This document shows positions 1 through 7,608 of a stretch of DNA of 64,000 nt, one piece after another (within the stretch, counting starts at the first letter, position 1; each line of letters begins with the position of its first letter). The DNA is from Nevskia sp043781855 (GTDB lineage Bacteria > Pseudomonadota > Gammaproteobacteria > Nevskiales > Nevskiaceae). The stretch lies in assembly GCA_043781855.1 (NCBI GenBank), contig JAYWBB010000112.1, positions 19,834 to 83,833 of the forward strand, read 5' to 3'. The notes beneath the pieces are model-generated. The model saw nothing but the letters and a program-made list of their open reading frames with translations. It was not told where the DNA came from and made no database searches. The translations under genes and the position numbers were made by a program.

Positions 1-65
1 TCGAGTCCCAAGGCGGCTGGATTCCGATATCGCGCCTCGCGCGCAGGGGCTGCGCAGGCTAATCA

Positions 66-130
66 GGTAGAGTGCGCACTGCGCGCGACGACGTTCGATC
101 GACAAGAATTCGTGCGCCGAGCGCACGCTA
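66..130. repeat. REP-like repeat, family 2, copy 1
   Basis: A 65 bp unit that starts GGTAGAGTGCGCACTGCGCG and ends GAGCGCACGCTA, so its ends form an imperfect inverted repeat (TAGAGTGCGC against GCGCACGCTA). A clearly related 70 bp unit lies at 58017-58086, sharing both ends and a central GACA-GAATT-GTGCG block. The last three bases supply the TAG stop codon of the minus-strand gene that begins at 128, so the repeat sits directly at a gene end. Bases 1-65 hold nothing I can identify. Confidence 0.6.
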
Positions 131-2227
131 TTTCAGTTCTTTCTCGAAGATCAGCTTCTGGAATCGCGAATCTTCGCGCAACGGGTCCCAAGTCGGGTCG
201 AGCTTGAGCAACTCCACGGTGATTGGGCCGCCAGAGAAACTGCCTGAATAGTTTGTGCCCAGCAAATGCTGCAAGCGGTCGATGGCGCGACCGGTCTCGC
301 CGACCTGCGCTTCCACGGCCGCCAGATTCTCCTCCATGGCAGGCCCCTGCACGGCGTCGCGAGACGCCGGCAAGAGCGTTACGGCGCGCTCGCCTTCCTT
401 GAGCGCAAGCATCTTTTCGCCGAGTTCGGCGTAGACCAGCCCAAGGCGCCCAGCATAGTCAGCGTTGTCTGGTTCCTTTTCGCGCAACGCCTCGAATTCG
501 CGCCGTGCCTGCATATTCGTGGTCTTAGCGGCAGCTATGTTTCCCGACAGCCGCTGCACAAAGCCGAGGGCTGCTCGAATCGCAGCGCCGTTTGCGCCGA
601 CGGCGAACTCCGGCTTCGCCAGCAGCGCTTTCAGCAATTCCAGAGTCTGGGGGTAACTGTGTTCAAGCAAGCTCTGATTGAACGCTGGAACCGCGAGATT
701 AATGCTGGCCTGAGCAGACGGCAGGCGGCCGAGCAGTTGCCTTGCCTGATCCAGCCGCCCCTGCACTTGGTATATACCCACCTGGCTGGCGATCGTCTCG
801 GGATCACCTGGCAGAATTTCCAGCCGTCGGTCCAGCATCTTGATTGCCTCCGCGTATCGGCGCGTATTCGCATAGGTGTTTGCGCGGAAAGCCAACAGAA
901 CCGGATTTAATGGGTCCAGAGCGATGGCCTGATCAGAATACGCCAGACTCTGATCCCACAATCCTTGTCGGCGCAAGATCAACGACAAGGCGAGGGGCAC
1001 TTCGCTGCTGCTCGGCAGCCTCGACCATAACGCTTCGAACAGCAGCCTGGCCGCCGGGTAATCGCGCAGCATCCAATAGCGGTAATAGGCCTGCGCGAGC
1101 TGCGTATCGGTTGAATCCGGCTGCAACGCGACGGCCCTCGCCAGCGCTTGCTTGCTGGCCTCACGACGCGCGGCACTGGTGTCCTGCAGCGAGAACACCA
1201 GCAGGGCATCGACCCGTGAGAGCCGGGCCCAGGCCTGCACGAACTGCGGATCGAGTTCGGCCGCTTGCGCAAAAAACTGCGCAGCCGTCTCGAAAGCTTC
1301 GGGCTCGTACCAACTGCGAACCTCCGAGGCCAGCCCGTGCAGGTAGGCGTCGTAAGCCTCCGCGTTGCGGGTCGGTCTGACCGCAAGTTCCCGCTGCTCG
1401 CCGCCCGATAGCCTGGCTTGCAGCGCTTCGGCGATAGCCGTTGCCACGTTGCTCTCGACGCCGAAGATATCGGTGAGCTGGCGGTCGTAGGTCTCGGCCC
1501 AGAGATGCGTGTCGCTGCTGGCTTCGATCAACTGCACGCTGATCCTTACCCGATCGCCCACCTTCTGCACGCTGCCTTCGAGAATGCTCGCGACACCAAG
1601 CTGTTTCGCGATCAACGGCAGGTTGTCCGGTGAGCTCGCGTAGCGCTGAGTGGACGTACGCGAGATCACCTTGAGCGCGCCGATCTTCGCCAGCCGCGTG
1701 AGGATTTCGTCCTGGATGCCCTCAGCGAAATAGGCGTTGTCTTTTTCGGAACTCCGATTCTCGAACGGCAGCACGGCCAGCGATTTCGCGTTCGGCGCAT
1801 TCTCCGCCGCCGTAACGGCGTTCGGCACACTTGCGCTGCCGTTCGCTTCGACGAACGCGGTATTGCTCTGGCCGAACGGCCAAAACATTCTGGCTGAAAT
1901 GACGAGCACGACGACGACCAGCATACCGATGAAGATGCGATTGAAGTGTCGTCCTGTGCGGCGCGCGGTCGTTTTGTCCGGGCCAGCGGCGTCGGTGCGG
2001 ACGATGCCTTGCGGCGTCAGATCGTAAATCCAGGAGATGATCAGGGCGACCGGGAAGCCGGCGATGATCAGCGTTACCAGCAGCCGCTGGACCCAGGTCG
2101 GGGTTTCATAGATCGGCAGCACCTGCGTGACGACCTGCACCAGCAGCCAGCCGCCGATGGCATACATCGCCCCGACTTTGTATACGTTGCGGCGCTTCAG
2201 TTCTGCGAAGAACGATGGACGGCTCAC
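128..2227 (-). CDS. Membrane-anchored TPR protein with FlgO/TolB-like domain
   Basis: A 699-residue protein. Hydrophobic segments lie near residues 20-38, 47-68 and 97-116. A module at about 147-270 (SLAVLPFENRSSEKDNAYFA, then EGIQDEILTRLAKIG and ILEGSVQKVGDRVRI) matches the FlgO/TolB-N-like domain often found behind CadC-type or adenylate-cyclase-type sensors. The rest, about 285-690, is alpha-helical and reads as tetratricopeptide repeats. Paralogues of this type are abundant in Xanthomonadales and Steroidobacter-like genomes, usually without a known function. There is no DNA-binding or cyclase domain in front, so it is probably a protein-interaction scaffold at the inner membrane. The TAG stop is contributed by the adjacent repeat. 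It follows ilvC in the same direction but a strong terminator separates them, so it is probably its own transcription unit. Confidence 0.75.
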   Translation of the reverse strand: MSRPSFFAELKRRNVYKVGAMYAIGGWLLVQVVTQVLPIYETPTWVQRLLVTLIIAGFPVALIISWIYDLTPQGIVRTDAAGPDKTTARRTGRHFNRIFIGMLVVVVLVISARMFWPFGQSNTAFVEANGSASVPNAVTAAENAPNAKSLAVLPFENRSSEKDNAYFAEGIQDEILTRLAKIGALKVISRTSTQRYASSPDNLPLIAKQLGVASILEGSVQKVGDRVRISVQLIEASSDTHLWAETYDRQLTDIFGVESNVATAIAEALQARLSGGEQRELAVRPTRNAEAYDAYLHGLASEVRSWYEPEAFETAAQFFAQAAELDPQFVQAWARLSRVDALLVFSLQDTSAARREASKQALARAVALQPDSTDTQLAQAYYRYWMLRDYPAARLLFEALWSRLPSSSEVPLALSLILRRQGLWDQSLAYSDQAIALDPLNPVLLAFRANTYANTRRYAEAIKMLDRRLEILPGDPETIASQVGIYQVQGRLDQARQLLGRLPSAQASINLAVPAFNQSLLEHSYPQTLELLKALLAKPEFAVGANGAAIRAALGFVQRLSGNIAAAKTTNMQARREFEALREKEPDNADYAGRLGLVYAELGEKMLALKEGERAVTLLPASRDAVQGPAMEENLAAVEAQVGETGRAIDRLQHLLGTNYSGSFSGGPITVELLKLDPTWDPLREDSRFQKLIFEKELK

Positions 2228-2305
2228 GCCTGAGCTCCCTTCGGGTCGAAAGTCCGACTCTGCGGTCGATCATACGTGCCGGGCGCGAGGCCCGGCGCGT
2301 GGAGT

Positions 2306-2333
2306 AAAAAAAAACGGGGCGCCGAAGCGCCCC
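2306..2333 (-). terminator. Rho-independent terminator of ilvNC
   Basis: On the minus strand a perfect 7 bp stem GGGGCGC/GCGCCCC with a TTCG tetraloop is followed by G and nine T residues. It lies 30-60 bases past the ilvC stop codon and separates ilvC from the TPR gene. Confidence 0.9.
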
Positions 2334-2365
2334 CCGATCTTTGCAGCCTTGGAACGATCCACCGA

Positions 2366-3388
2366 TCAGTTCTTGGTCTTGTCGACCGTCTTGTTCTTCG
2401 CGATCCACGGCATCATCGAGCGCAGCTTCGCACCCACCGTTTCGATCTGGTGCTCGGCACCGATGCGGCGCATGGCCTTCATGGTCGGTGCGCCGGCCTG
2501 GTTTTCGAGGACGAATTCGCGTGCGAACTGGCCGGTCTGGATCTCGGTCAGGATGCGCTTCATCTCCTTCTTGGTTTCTGCGGTGACGATGCGCGGGCCG
2601 CGCGTGTAGTCGCCGTATTCAGCCGTATTGGAGATCGAGTAGCGCATGGTGGCCATGCCGCCTTCGTACATGAGATCGACGATCAGCTTGAGTTCGTGCA
2701 GACACTCGAAATAGGCCATTTCCGGCGCGTAGCCGGCTTCGACGAGCGTCTCGAAACCGGCCTGCACGAGAGCGGTGGTGCCGCCGCAGAGCACGGCCTG
2801 TTCGCCGAAAAGGTCGGTCTCGGTCTCTTCCTTGAAGCTGGTCTCGATGATGCCGGCGCGGCCGCCGCCGTTGGCGCTGGCGTAGCTCAGCGCGATCTGC
2901 TTGGCCTGGCCGCTGGCGTCCTGGTGCACGCAGATCAGGCTGGGCACGCCGCCGCCGTTGACGTAGGTGTTACGCACCATGTGGCCGGGGCCCTTGGGCG
3001 CGACCATGATGACGTCGAGATCGGCGCGCGGTTCGATCAACTGGAAGTGGATGTTGAAGCCATGCGCGAAGGCCAGTACGCCGCCCTGCTTGAGGTTCGG
3101 GGCCACGCTGTCTTCGTAGATTTTGCGCTGGTCCTGGTCGGGCGCGAGGATCATGACGACATCCGCGCCCTTCACCGCTTCATGCACTTCCTTGACCTTG
3201 AGGCCCGCGCCTTCGGCCTTCGTCCAGGACTTGGAACCCTTGCGCAATGCGACGGTGACGTCGACACCACTGTCCTTCAGGTTCTGCGCATGAGCATGGC
3301 CCTGCGAGCCGTAGCCGAGGATGGCGACCTTGCGCGACTGGATGATCGAAAGGTCTGCATCTTTATCGTAATAGACGTTGATACTCAC
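2366..3388 (-). CDS. ilvC: Ketol-acid reductoisomerase (class I)
   Basis: Ketol-acid reductoisomerase, 340 residues, the usual length of the short class I enzymes. It isomerises and reduces acetolactate or acetohydroxybutyrate with NADPH in valine, leucine and isoleucine synthesis. The N-terminal Rossmann loop is seen in GYGSQGHAHAQNL at about residues 26-38. The acidic metal-binding region of the C-terminal knotted domain is seen in ETDLFGEQAVLCGG and in ECLHELKLIVDLMYEGG. The start MSINVYYDKDADLS is typical of the family. It lies 45 bp downstream of ilvN in the same direction and ends in a strong terminator, so ilvN-ilvC form a two-gene operon. Confidence 0.97.
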   Translation of the reverse strand: MSINVYYDKDADLSIIQSRKVAILGYGSQGHAHAQNLKDSGVDVTVALRKGSKSWTKAEGAGLKVKEVHEAVKGADVVMILAPDQDQRKIYEDSVAPNLKQGGVLAFAHGFNIHFQLIEPRADLDVIMVAPKGPGHMVRNTYVNGGGVPSLICVHQDASGQAKQIALSYASANGGGRAGIIETSFKEETETDLFGEQAVLCGGTTALVQAGFETLVEAGYAPEMAYFECLHELKLIVDLMYEGGMATMRYSISNTAEYGDYTRGPRIVTAETKKEMKRILTEIQTGQFAREFVLENQAGAPTMKAMRRIGAEHQIETVGAKLRSMMPWIAKNKTVDKTKN

Positions 3389-3433
3389 GGCGGTGCCCTC
3401 GTGGTGGGACTGGATAAAGCTTGTACGGGTCGC

Positions 3434-3931
3434 TCAGGCCGGCGTCAGCACGCCGGGGCCGCGTTCGAGTGCGGCGGTACCGCTGCGGACCAGTTCGAGC
3501 ACCCTGGCGATGCTCGACAGCTCGGCGAGAAACGCGTTGACTTCGCCGCCGGCGCCGGTGAGCTGCACGGTGCGTGTGGTCTCGGTTTCGTCGAGGATCA
3601 GGCCGCGGTGACGGCGCACGCAGTCGACCACCTGGCGCGCACTGGTCGCGTCGACGGCGACTTTGAGCATCAGCAACTCGGCTTCGAGATGATCGCGGCC
3701 GGTCAGATCGGTGATCTCGACGACGTCGACCAGCTTGCGCGACTGCTTGATGATCTGATCGATGACCGACTCGCTGCCGGACGTGACCAGAGTCAACCTC
3801 GAGACGGTCGGATCAAACGTCGGCGCGACCGAAAGCGACTCGATGTTGTAGCCGCGCGCCGAGAACATGCCGGCGACACGGGCCAGGGCGCCGGCTTCGT
3901 TTTGCAACAGGATGGAAATGATGTGACGCAT
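3434..3931 (-). CDS. ilvN: Acetolactate synthase small (regulatory) subunit
   Basis: A 165-residue ACT-domain protein starting MRHIISILLQNEAGALARVA at 3931; upstream in-frame codons are not family-like, so this start is chosen. It is the regulatory subunit that binds valine and activates the catalytic subunit. The ACT fold covers about residues 2-75 and the C-terminal regulatory domain the rest, ending in RSGTAALERGPGVLTPA. The catalytic subunit gene lies next to it but on the opposite strand, 119 bp away. In most bacteria the two subunits are co-transcribed, so this divergent layout is unusual. The name ilvN or ilvH is equally possible. Confidence 0.95.
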   Translation of the reverse strand: MRHIISILLQNEAGALARVAGMFSARGYNIESLSVAPTFDPTVSRLTLVTSGSESVIDQIIKQSRKLVDVVEITDLTGRDHLEAELLMLKVAVDATSARQVVDCVRRHRGLILDETETTRTVQLTGAGGEVNAFLAELSSIARVLELVRSGTAALERGPGVLTPA

Positions 3932-4050
3932 AGGGCGCGCAAGGTAGCCTTGTCCGGCCCCGGACGCAAGGCCGCGCGGGGGCGGGATGAGGGCCGGACG
4001 TGCTATAAAAGCAGCCCTTTTTTGTTGCAGGATTAAGAGATCGCCCGCCG
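3932..4050. promoter_or_regulatory. Divergent ilvN / ilvB intergenic region
   Basis: This 119 bp spacer must hold promoters for both ilvNC (minus) and ilvB (plus). On the plus strand TATAAA at 4004-4009 is a plausible -10 box, about 40 bases before the ilvB ATG, but no good -35 is visible. I looked for a leader peptide rich in Ile, Val or Leu codons with an attenuator and saw none. Confidence 0.35.
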
Positions 4051-5892
4051 ATGAACGCCCAGCCGAAACCCGCATCGCATCCCCTCGCCGGCACTTTGAT
4101 GAGCGGCGCCGACATGATCGTCCAGGTTCTGGCCGATGAGGGTGTCGATGTCGTCTTCGGTTATTCCGGCGGCGCGATCCTGCCGACCTACGACGCAATT
4201 TTCCGCTTCAACGAGTTGCACCGCCGCTGCGACGGCAGCGAGCTGATGCCGCTGATCGTCCCGGCCAACGAACAGGGCGCCGGTTTCATGGCCGCCGGCT
4301 ATGCCCGCTCCAGCGGGCGGGTTGGCGTGGCGCTCGTGACTTCCGGTCCGGGCGCCACGAACACCGTCACACCGGTACGCGACTCGATGGCGGATTCCAC
4401 ACCGATCGTCGTCATCTGCGGACAGGTGCCGACCAGCGCGATGGGCACCGATGCCTTTCAGGAAGCGCCGATCAGCAACATCATGGGCGCCTGCGCCAAG
4501 CATGTGCTCCTGGTCACCGACCCGACCAAGCTCGAAGCCACCGTGCGCACCGCGTTCGAGATCGCGCGCACCGGGCGCCCCGGCCCGGTCGTCATCGACG
4601 TGCCGAAGGACGTGCAGAACTGGCAGGGCGTGTTTTCGGGTAGCGGCAGCTTGCCGGTGCCGGGCTATCGCGCGCGGCTCAAAGCGTCAGACGAGAGTCG
4701 TCTCGACGATGCCGCCTGCGCGAAATTTTTCGATCTGCTGAAACAGGCCAGGCGCCCGCTGCTCTACATCGGCGGCGGCGTGATCCACGCCGACGCCTCG
4801 GCCGTAATGCGCGCGTTCGCGTCTGCCTACAGGATTCCGGGCGTGATGACGCTGATGGGCCTCGGCGCCTACGACACGACCGAGCCGCTGTCGCTGCACA
4901 TGCTGGGCATGCACGGCACTGCCTACGCGAACTACGCGACCGACGACTGCGACTTCCTGATCGCCGTCGGCAGCCGCTTCGACGACCGCGTCGCCGGCGT
5001 GCCGTCGAAGTTCGCGCGCGGGGCGAAGTACATCGCGCACCTCGATGTCGACGCCTCCGAGATCAACAAGGTCAAGCGCGTGCACTGGTCGCATGTCGGC
5101 AACCTGCGCACCGCACTCAGCCAGTTGCTGGCGTACGCGCAATCGCAGTCGTTCAAGCCGGACTACGCCGACTGGCACAAGCACCTCGCGGCGCTGAAGA
5201 TCAAGCACGCGATGAACTATGACCGCAAGGCCGCGGCCATCCAGCCGTATGCCGTCATCGAAGAGATCAACAAGCACACCAAGGGCGACGCGATCATCGC
5301 CACAGGTGTCGGCCAGCACCAGATGTGGGCCGCACAATATTTTGACTTCAAAGAGCCGCGGCTGTGGCTCACATCCGGCTCGATGGGCACGATGGGTTTC
5401 GGCCTTCCGGCCGCCATCGGCGCGCAGTTCGCGAACCCGGGCAAGACCGTCATCGACATCGACGGCGACGCCAGCATCCGCATGAACATCGGCGAGATGG
5501 AGACGGTCACCAACTACGGCCTGCCGATCAAGGTCGTCGTGCTCAACAACCAGGGCGACGGCATGGTCCGTCAGTGGCAAAAACTTTTCCACAAAAGCCG
5601 CTTCTCGGGCAGTGACAAGACGCTGCACAAGAAGGACTTCGTCAAGGCCGCGCAGGCCGACGGCTTCGAATACGCTGTGCAGCTCAAGAACCCCGCCGAC
5701 CTGCCGCGCGTGATCAGGGAATTCATCGATTTCAAGGGCCCGGCCTTCCTCGAAGTGGTCATCGACCGCGATGCCGGCGTCTACCCGATGGTCGGCCCCG
5801 GCATGAGCTATGTCGAGATGATCACTGGCGACTGGATCGTCTCGCGCGAGCCACCGAGAGCGGTCGACGTCAGCAAGACCGAGTTGTTTTGA
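4051..5892 (+). CDS. ilvB: Acetolactate synthase large (catalytic) subunit
   Basis: Thiamine-diphosphate-dependent acetolactate synthase, 613 residues, somewhat longer than the usual 560-590. It joins two pyruvates, or pyruvate and 2-oxobutyrate, in the first shared step of branched-chain amino acid synthesis. Seen in the sequence: the N-terminal pyrimidine-binding domain with VFGYSGGAILPTYDA and the catalytic Glu in ANEQGAGFMAAGYA, the central FAD-type domain, and the C-terminal pyrophosphate domain with IDGDASIRMNIGEM followed by KVVVLNNQGDG. It starts MNAQPKPASHPLAG at the first ATG. The regulatory subunit ilvN and ilvC lie divergently upstream. The DUF815 ATPase gene follows after 3 bp and may be co-transcribed. 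Confidence 0.95.
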   Translation: MNAQPKPASHPLAGTLMSGADMIVQVLADEGVDVVFGYSGGAILPTYDAIFRFNELHRRCDGSELMPLIVPANEQGAGFMAAGYARSSGRVGVALVTSGPGATNTVTPVRDSMADSTPIVVICGQVPTSAMGTDAFQEAPISNIMGACAKHVLLVTDPTKLEATVRTAFEIARTGRPGPVVIDVPKDVQNWQGVFSGSGSLPVPGYRARLKASDESRLDDAACAKFFDLLKQARRPLLYIGGGVIHADASAVMRAFASAYRIPGVMTLMGLGAYDTTEPLSLHMLGMHGTAYANYATDDCDFLIAVGSRFDDRVAGVPSKFARGAKYIAHLDVDASEINKVKRVHWSHVGNLRTALSQLLAYAQSQSFKPDYADWHKHLAALKIKHAMNYDRKAAAIQPYAVIEEINKHTKGDAIIATGVGQHQMWAAQYFDFKEPRLWLTSGSMGTMGFGLPAAIGAQFANPGKTVIDIDGDASIRMNIGEMETVTNYGLPIKVVVLNNQGDGMVRQWQKLFHKSRFSGSDKTLHKKDFVKAAQADGFEYAVQLKNPADLPRVIREFIDFKGPAFLEVVIDRDAGVYPMVGPGMSYVEMITGDWIVSREPPRAVDVSKTELF

Positions 5893-5895
5893 GCG

Positions 5896-6672
5896 ATGCG
5901 CGACGACGCGCTTGCCTGGCGCTGGCGCAATGGCAGCTTGCAGGCCATCGCGTTTCCGTCGGCGGTGCGGCTCGATGACCTGCTCGGCATCGAGCGACAG
6001 AAAGCCGCCGCCGCGCAGAACACGCGGCAATTCGTCGAAGGCCGGCCAGCGAACCACGTGCTCCTGACCGGCTCGCGCGGCACCGGCAAGTCCTCGCTGG
6101 TGAAAGCCTTGCTGACCGAATTCTCGCCGCAGCGTTTGCGGCTGGTCGAGGTTCATCCGCATGATCTCGTCGATCTGCCGGATGTCGTCGCGCCCTTGCG
6201 TGGAAGGCCCGAACGCTACCTGCTCTATGTCGACGATTTCTCCGTCGGCGTGAACGATCCAGCACTCGCCGCGCTTAAGGCCGCGCTCGATGGCGGGGTC
6301 GAGGAGCCGCCCGAAAACGTACTGATCTACGCGACCAGCAACCGCCGACATCTGATGCCGGAACTGAAACGCGAGAACGAGGAATATCGCTGGGATGGCG
6401 GCGAACTGCATCCCGGGGAAACGACCGAGGAGAAGATCGCACTGTCCGAGCGCTTCGGTCTCTGGCTGAGTTTTCCGCCCTTCGATCAGGCGCAGTATCT
6501 CGACGCCGCGCGCCTGCATCTCGCGCGTCTCGGTTGCCAGGAGTGGAACCAGGAAGTGGAAAAATCGGCACTGCGCTGGGCACTCAATCGCGCCTCCCGC
6601 TCCGGCCGCGTGGCGCAGCAGTTCGCGCGCGACCATGCCGGACGCCTGGGCCCGACCACCGGCCCGGCTTGA
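5896..6672 (+). CDS. DUF815-family AAA ATPase
   Basis: A 258-residue P-loop ATPase of the DUF815 family. The Walker A motif GSRGTGKSS lies at about residues 59-67 and Walker B in YLLYVDDFS at about 108-116. A sensor-like ATSNRRHLMP and the segment LSERFGLWLSFPPFDQAQYL are characteristic of the family. The function is unknown; members are widely distributed soluble proteins, sometimes proposed to remodel other proteins. The start ATG lies 3 bases after the ilvB stop, so it is probably translated from the ilvB transcript. A link to branched-chain amino acid synthesis is only suggested by position. The C-terminus ends in a basic, Gly-rich tail. Confidence 0.85.
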   Translation: MRDDALAWRWRNGSLQAIAFPSAVRLDDLLGIERQKAAAAQNTRQFVEGRPANHVLLTGSRGTGKSSLVKALLTEFSPQRLRLVEVHPHDLVDLPDVVAPLRGRPERYLLYVDDFSVGVNDPALAALKAALDGGVEEPPENVLIYATSNRRHLMPELKRENEEYRWDGGELHPGETTEEKIALSERFGLWLSFPPFDQAQYLDAARLHLARLGCQEWNQEVEKSALRWALNRASRSGRVAQQFARDHAGRLGPTTGPA

Positions 6673-6793
6673 GTCGCGAGGCCGTTCAGCCTGCGCTCAG
6701 CCGGGCGCTGCCAACCTTCCTCTCGACGCCTCGTCGTTGCAACGGCGACACGAGAACACACAGCGTCGCCTTCATCACCCGAGGAGACTAGAC

Positions 6794-7387
6794 ATGATGA
6801 TTCGTAAAACCGCACTGGCGCTGATCCTGGCCACGACGTTCGCGGCACCGGCTTTCGCGCAGAGCAATGCCGCCACCGACACGCAACGCGATGTCAATCA
6901 GCAGCAGCGCATCGAGCAGGGTCTGAAATCCGGACAGCTGAATACCAAGGAAGCGGGTCAGCTTGAGCGGCAGCAGCAGCAGATCGACCGCGTGGAAGCC
7001 CGCGATCTCAAAGACGGCTCGATCAACGCCAAGGAGCAGGCGCGATTGAATACCCTGCAAAACCACGCGAGCGAGCAGATCAAGGACGACAAGCACAATG
7101 CGATCAAGGGCAATCCGGAATCGGCATCGAGCGAGCGACTGCAGAACGACGTTCAGCGCAACGTCAATCAGCAGCAGCGCATTGAGCAGGGCGTGAAATC
7201 GGGCGAGTTGGCGCCGCGCGAAACCGGCAAGCTGGAGCATGGCCAGGCGCATGACAGTCGTCTGGAAGCCCGCGCCGCGGCCGATGGCCACGTGGGCGCA
7301 CGCGAGCAGGCCCGCATTGCGCGTTCCGAGACGGTTCAGAGCGAGCGCATCCACGCGAAAAAACATAACCGGCGCGAGCGCAACTAG
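6794..7387 (+). CDS. Small secreted protein of two tandem 90-residue modules
   Basis: A 197-residue protein with a clear signal peptide (MMIRKTALALILATTFAAPAFA, cleavage after about residue 22). The start follows a GAGGAG ribosome-binding site at 6781-6786. The mature chain is very hydrophilic, rich in Gln, Arg, Glu and Lys, and probably helical. It consists of two copies of one module offset by exactly 90 residues: QRDVNQQQRIEQGLKSGQLN at 31-50 and QRNVNQQQRIEQGVKSGELA at 121-140, with matching EQAR and KHN blocks further on. Related one- or two-module periplasmic proteins occur in beta- and gammaproteobacteria without known function. It has its own upstream gap and ends in a good terminator, so it is probably monocistronic. 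No cysteine, no lipobox. Confidence 0.75.
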   Translation: MMIRKTALALILATTFAAPAFAQSNAATDTQRDVNQQQRIEQGLKSGQLNTKEAGQLERQQQQIDRVEARDLKDGSINAKEQARLNTLQNHASEQIKDDKHNAIKGNPESASSERLQNDVQRNVNQQQRIEQGVKSGELAPRETGKLEHGQAHDSRLEARAAADGHVGAREQARIARSETVQSERIHAKKHNRRERN

Positions 7388-7410
7388 GCGGTTCGCTGTC
7401 GCAGAAAAAG

Positions 7411-7434
7411 GGCCGCTACGCGCGGCCTTTTTTC
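7411..7434 (+). terminator. Rho-independent terminator
   Basis: A GGCCGC/GCGGCC stem with a TACGC loop is followed by six T residues, 24 bases after the stop of the secreted-repeat-protein gene. A run of A residues precedes the stem, so it could work in both directions, but nothing converges on it from the right. The remaining bases up to the bcsB start (about 170) hold no other element I can support beyond the bcsB promoter, which is not obvious. Confidence 0.85.
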
Positions 7435-7608
7435 TGTCCGCGCGGCGGCGTCCGCCCGAGCTGCGCGGGCGCAGCAAAGCAAAATGAGCCTGCCGAATAA
7501 GCGCACGCCTTTGTTTTCATGCGGCTTGCGCCGGTACACTCCGCAGTTGTTGGTCCATCCGTCCACCGGTGTTGGCATCCGGCTCGCGCAACCAGGGAGC
7601 GTGTCGAC

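Noticed and set aside
2276..4036. A 586-codon plus-strand open frame across ilvC and ilvN
   Set aside because: It lies opposite two certain genes and crosses the ilvC terminator and the ilvN-ilvC gap; no family match.
3932..4050. Attenuator with leader peptide before ilvB
   Set aside because: No short ORF rich in Ile, Leu or Val codons and no alternating hairpins were seen; the T run at 4018-4023 lacks a stem.
4687..6636. A 649-codon minus-strand open frame opposite ilvB and the DUF815 gene
   Set aside because: It spans two real plus-strand genes and has shadow-type composition.
7519..7608. A longer BcsB starting at the ATG at 7519
   Set aside because: It would bury the signal peptide behind 30 non-conserved residues; the GTG at 7609 has a ribosome-binding site and places the signal peptide at the N-terminus.
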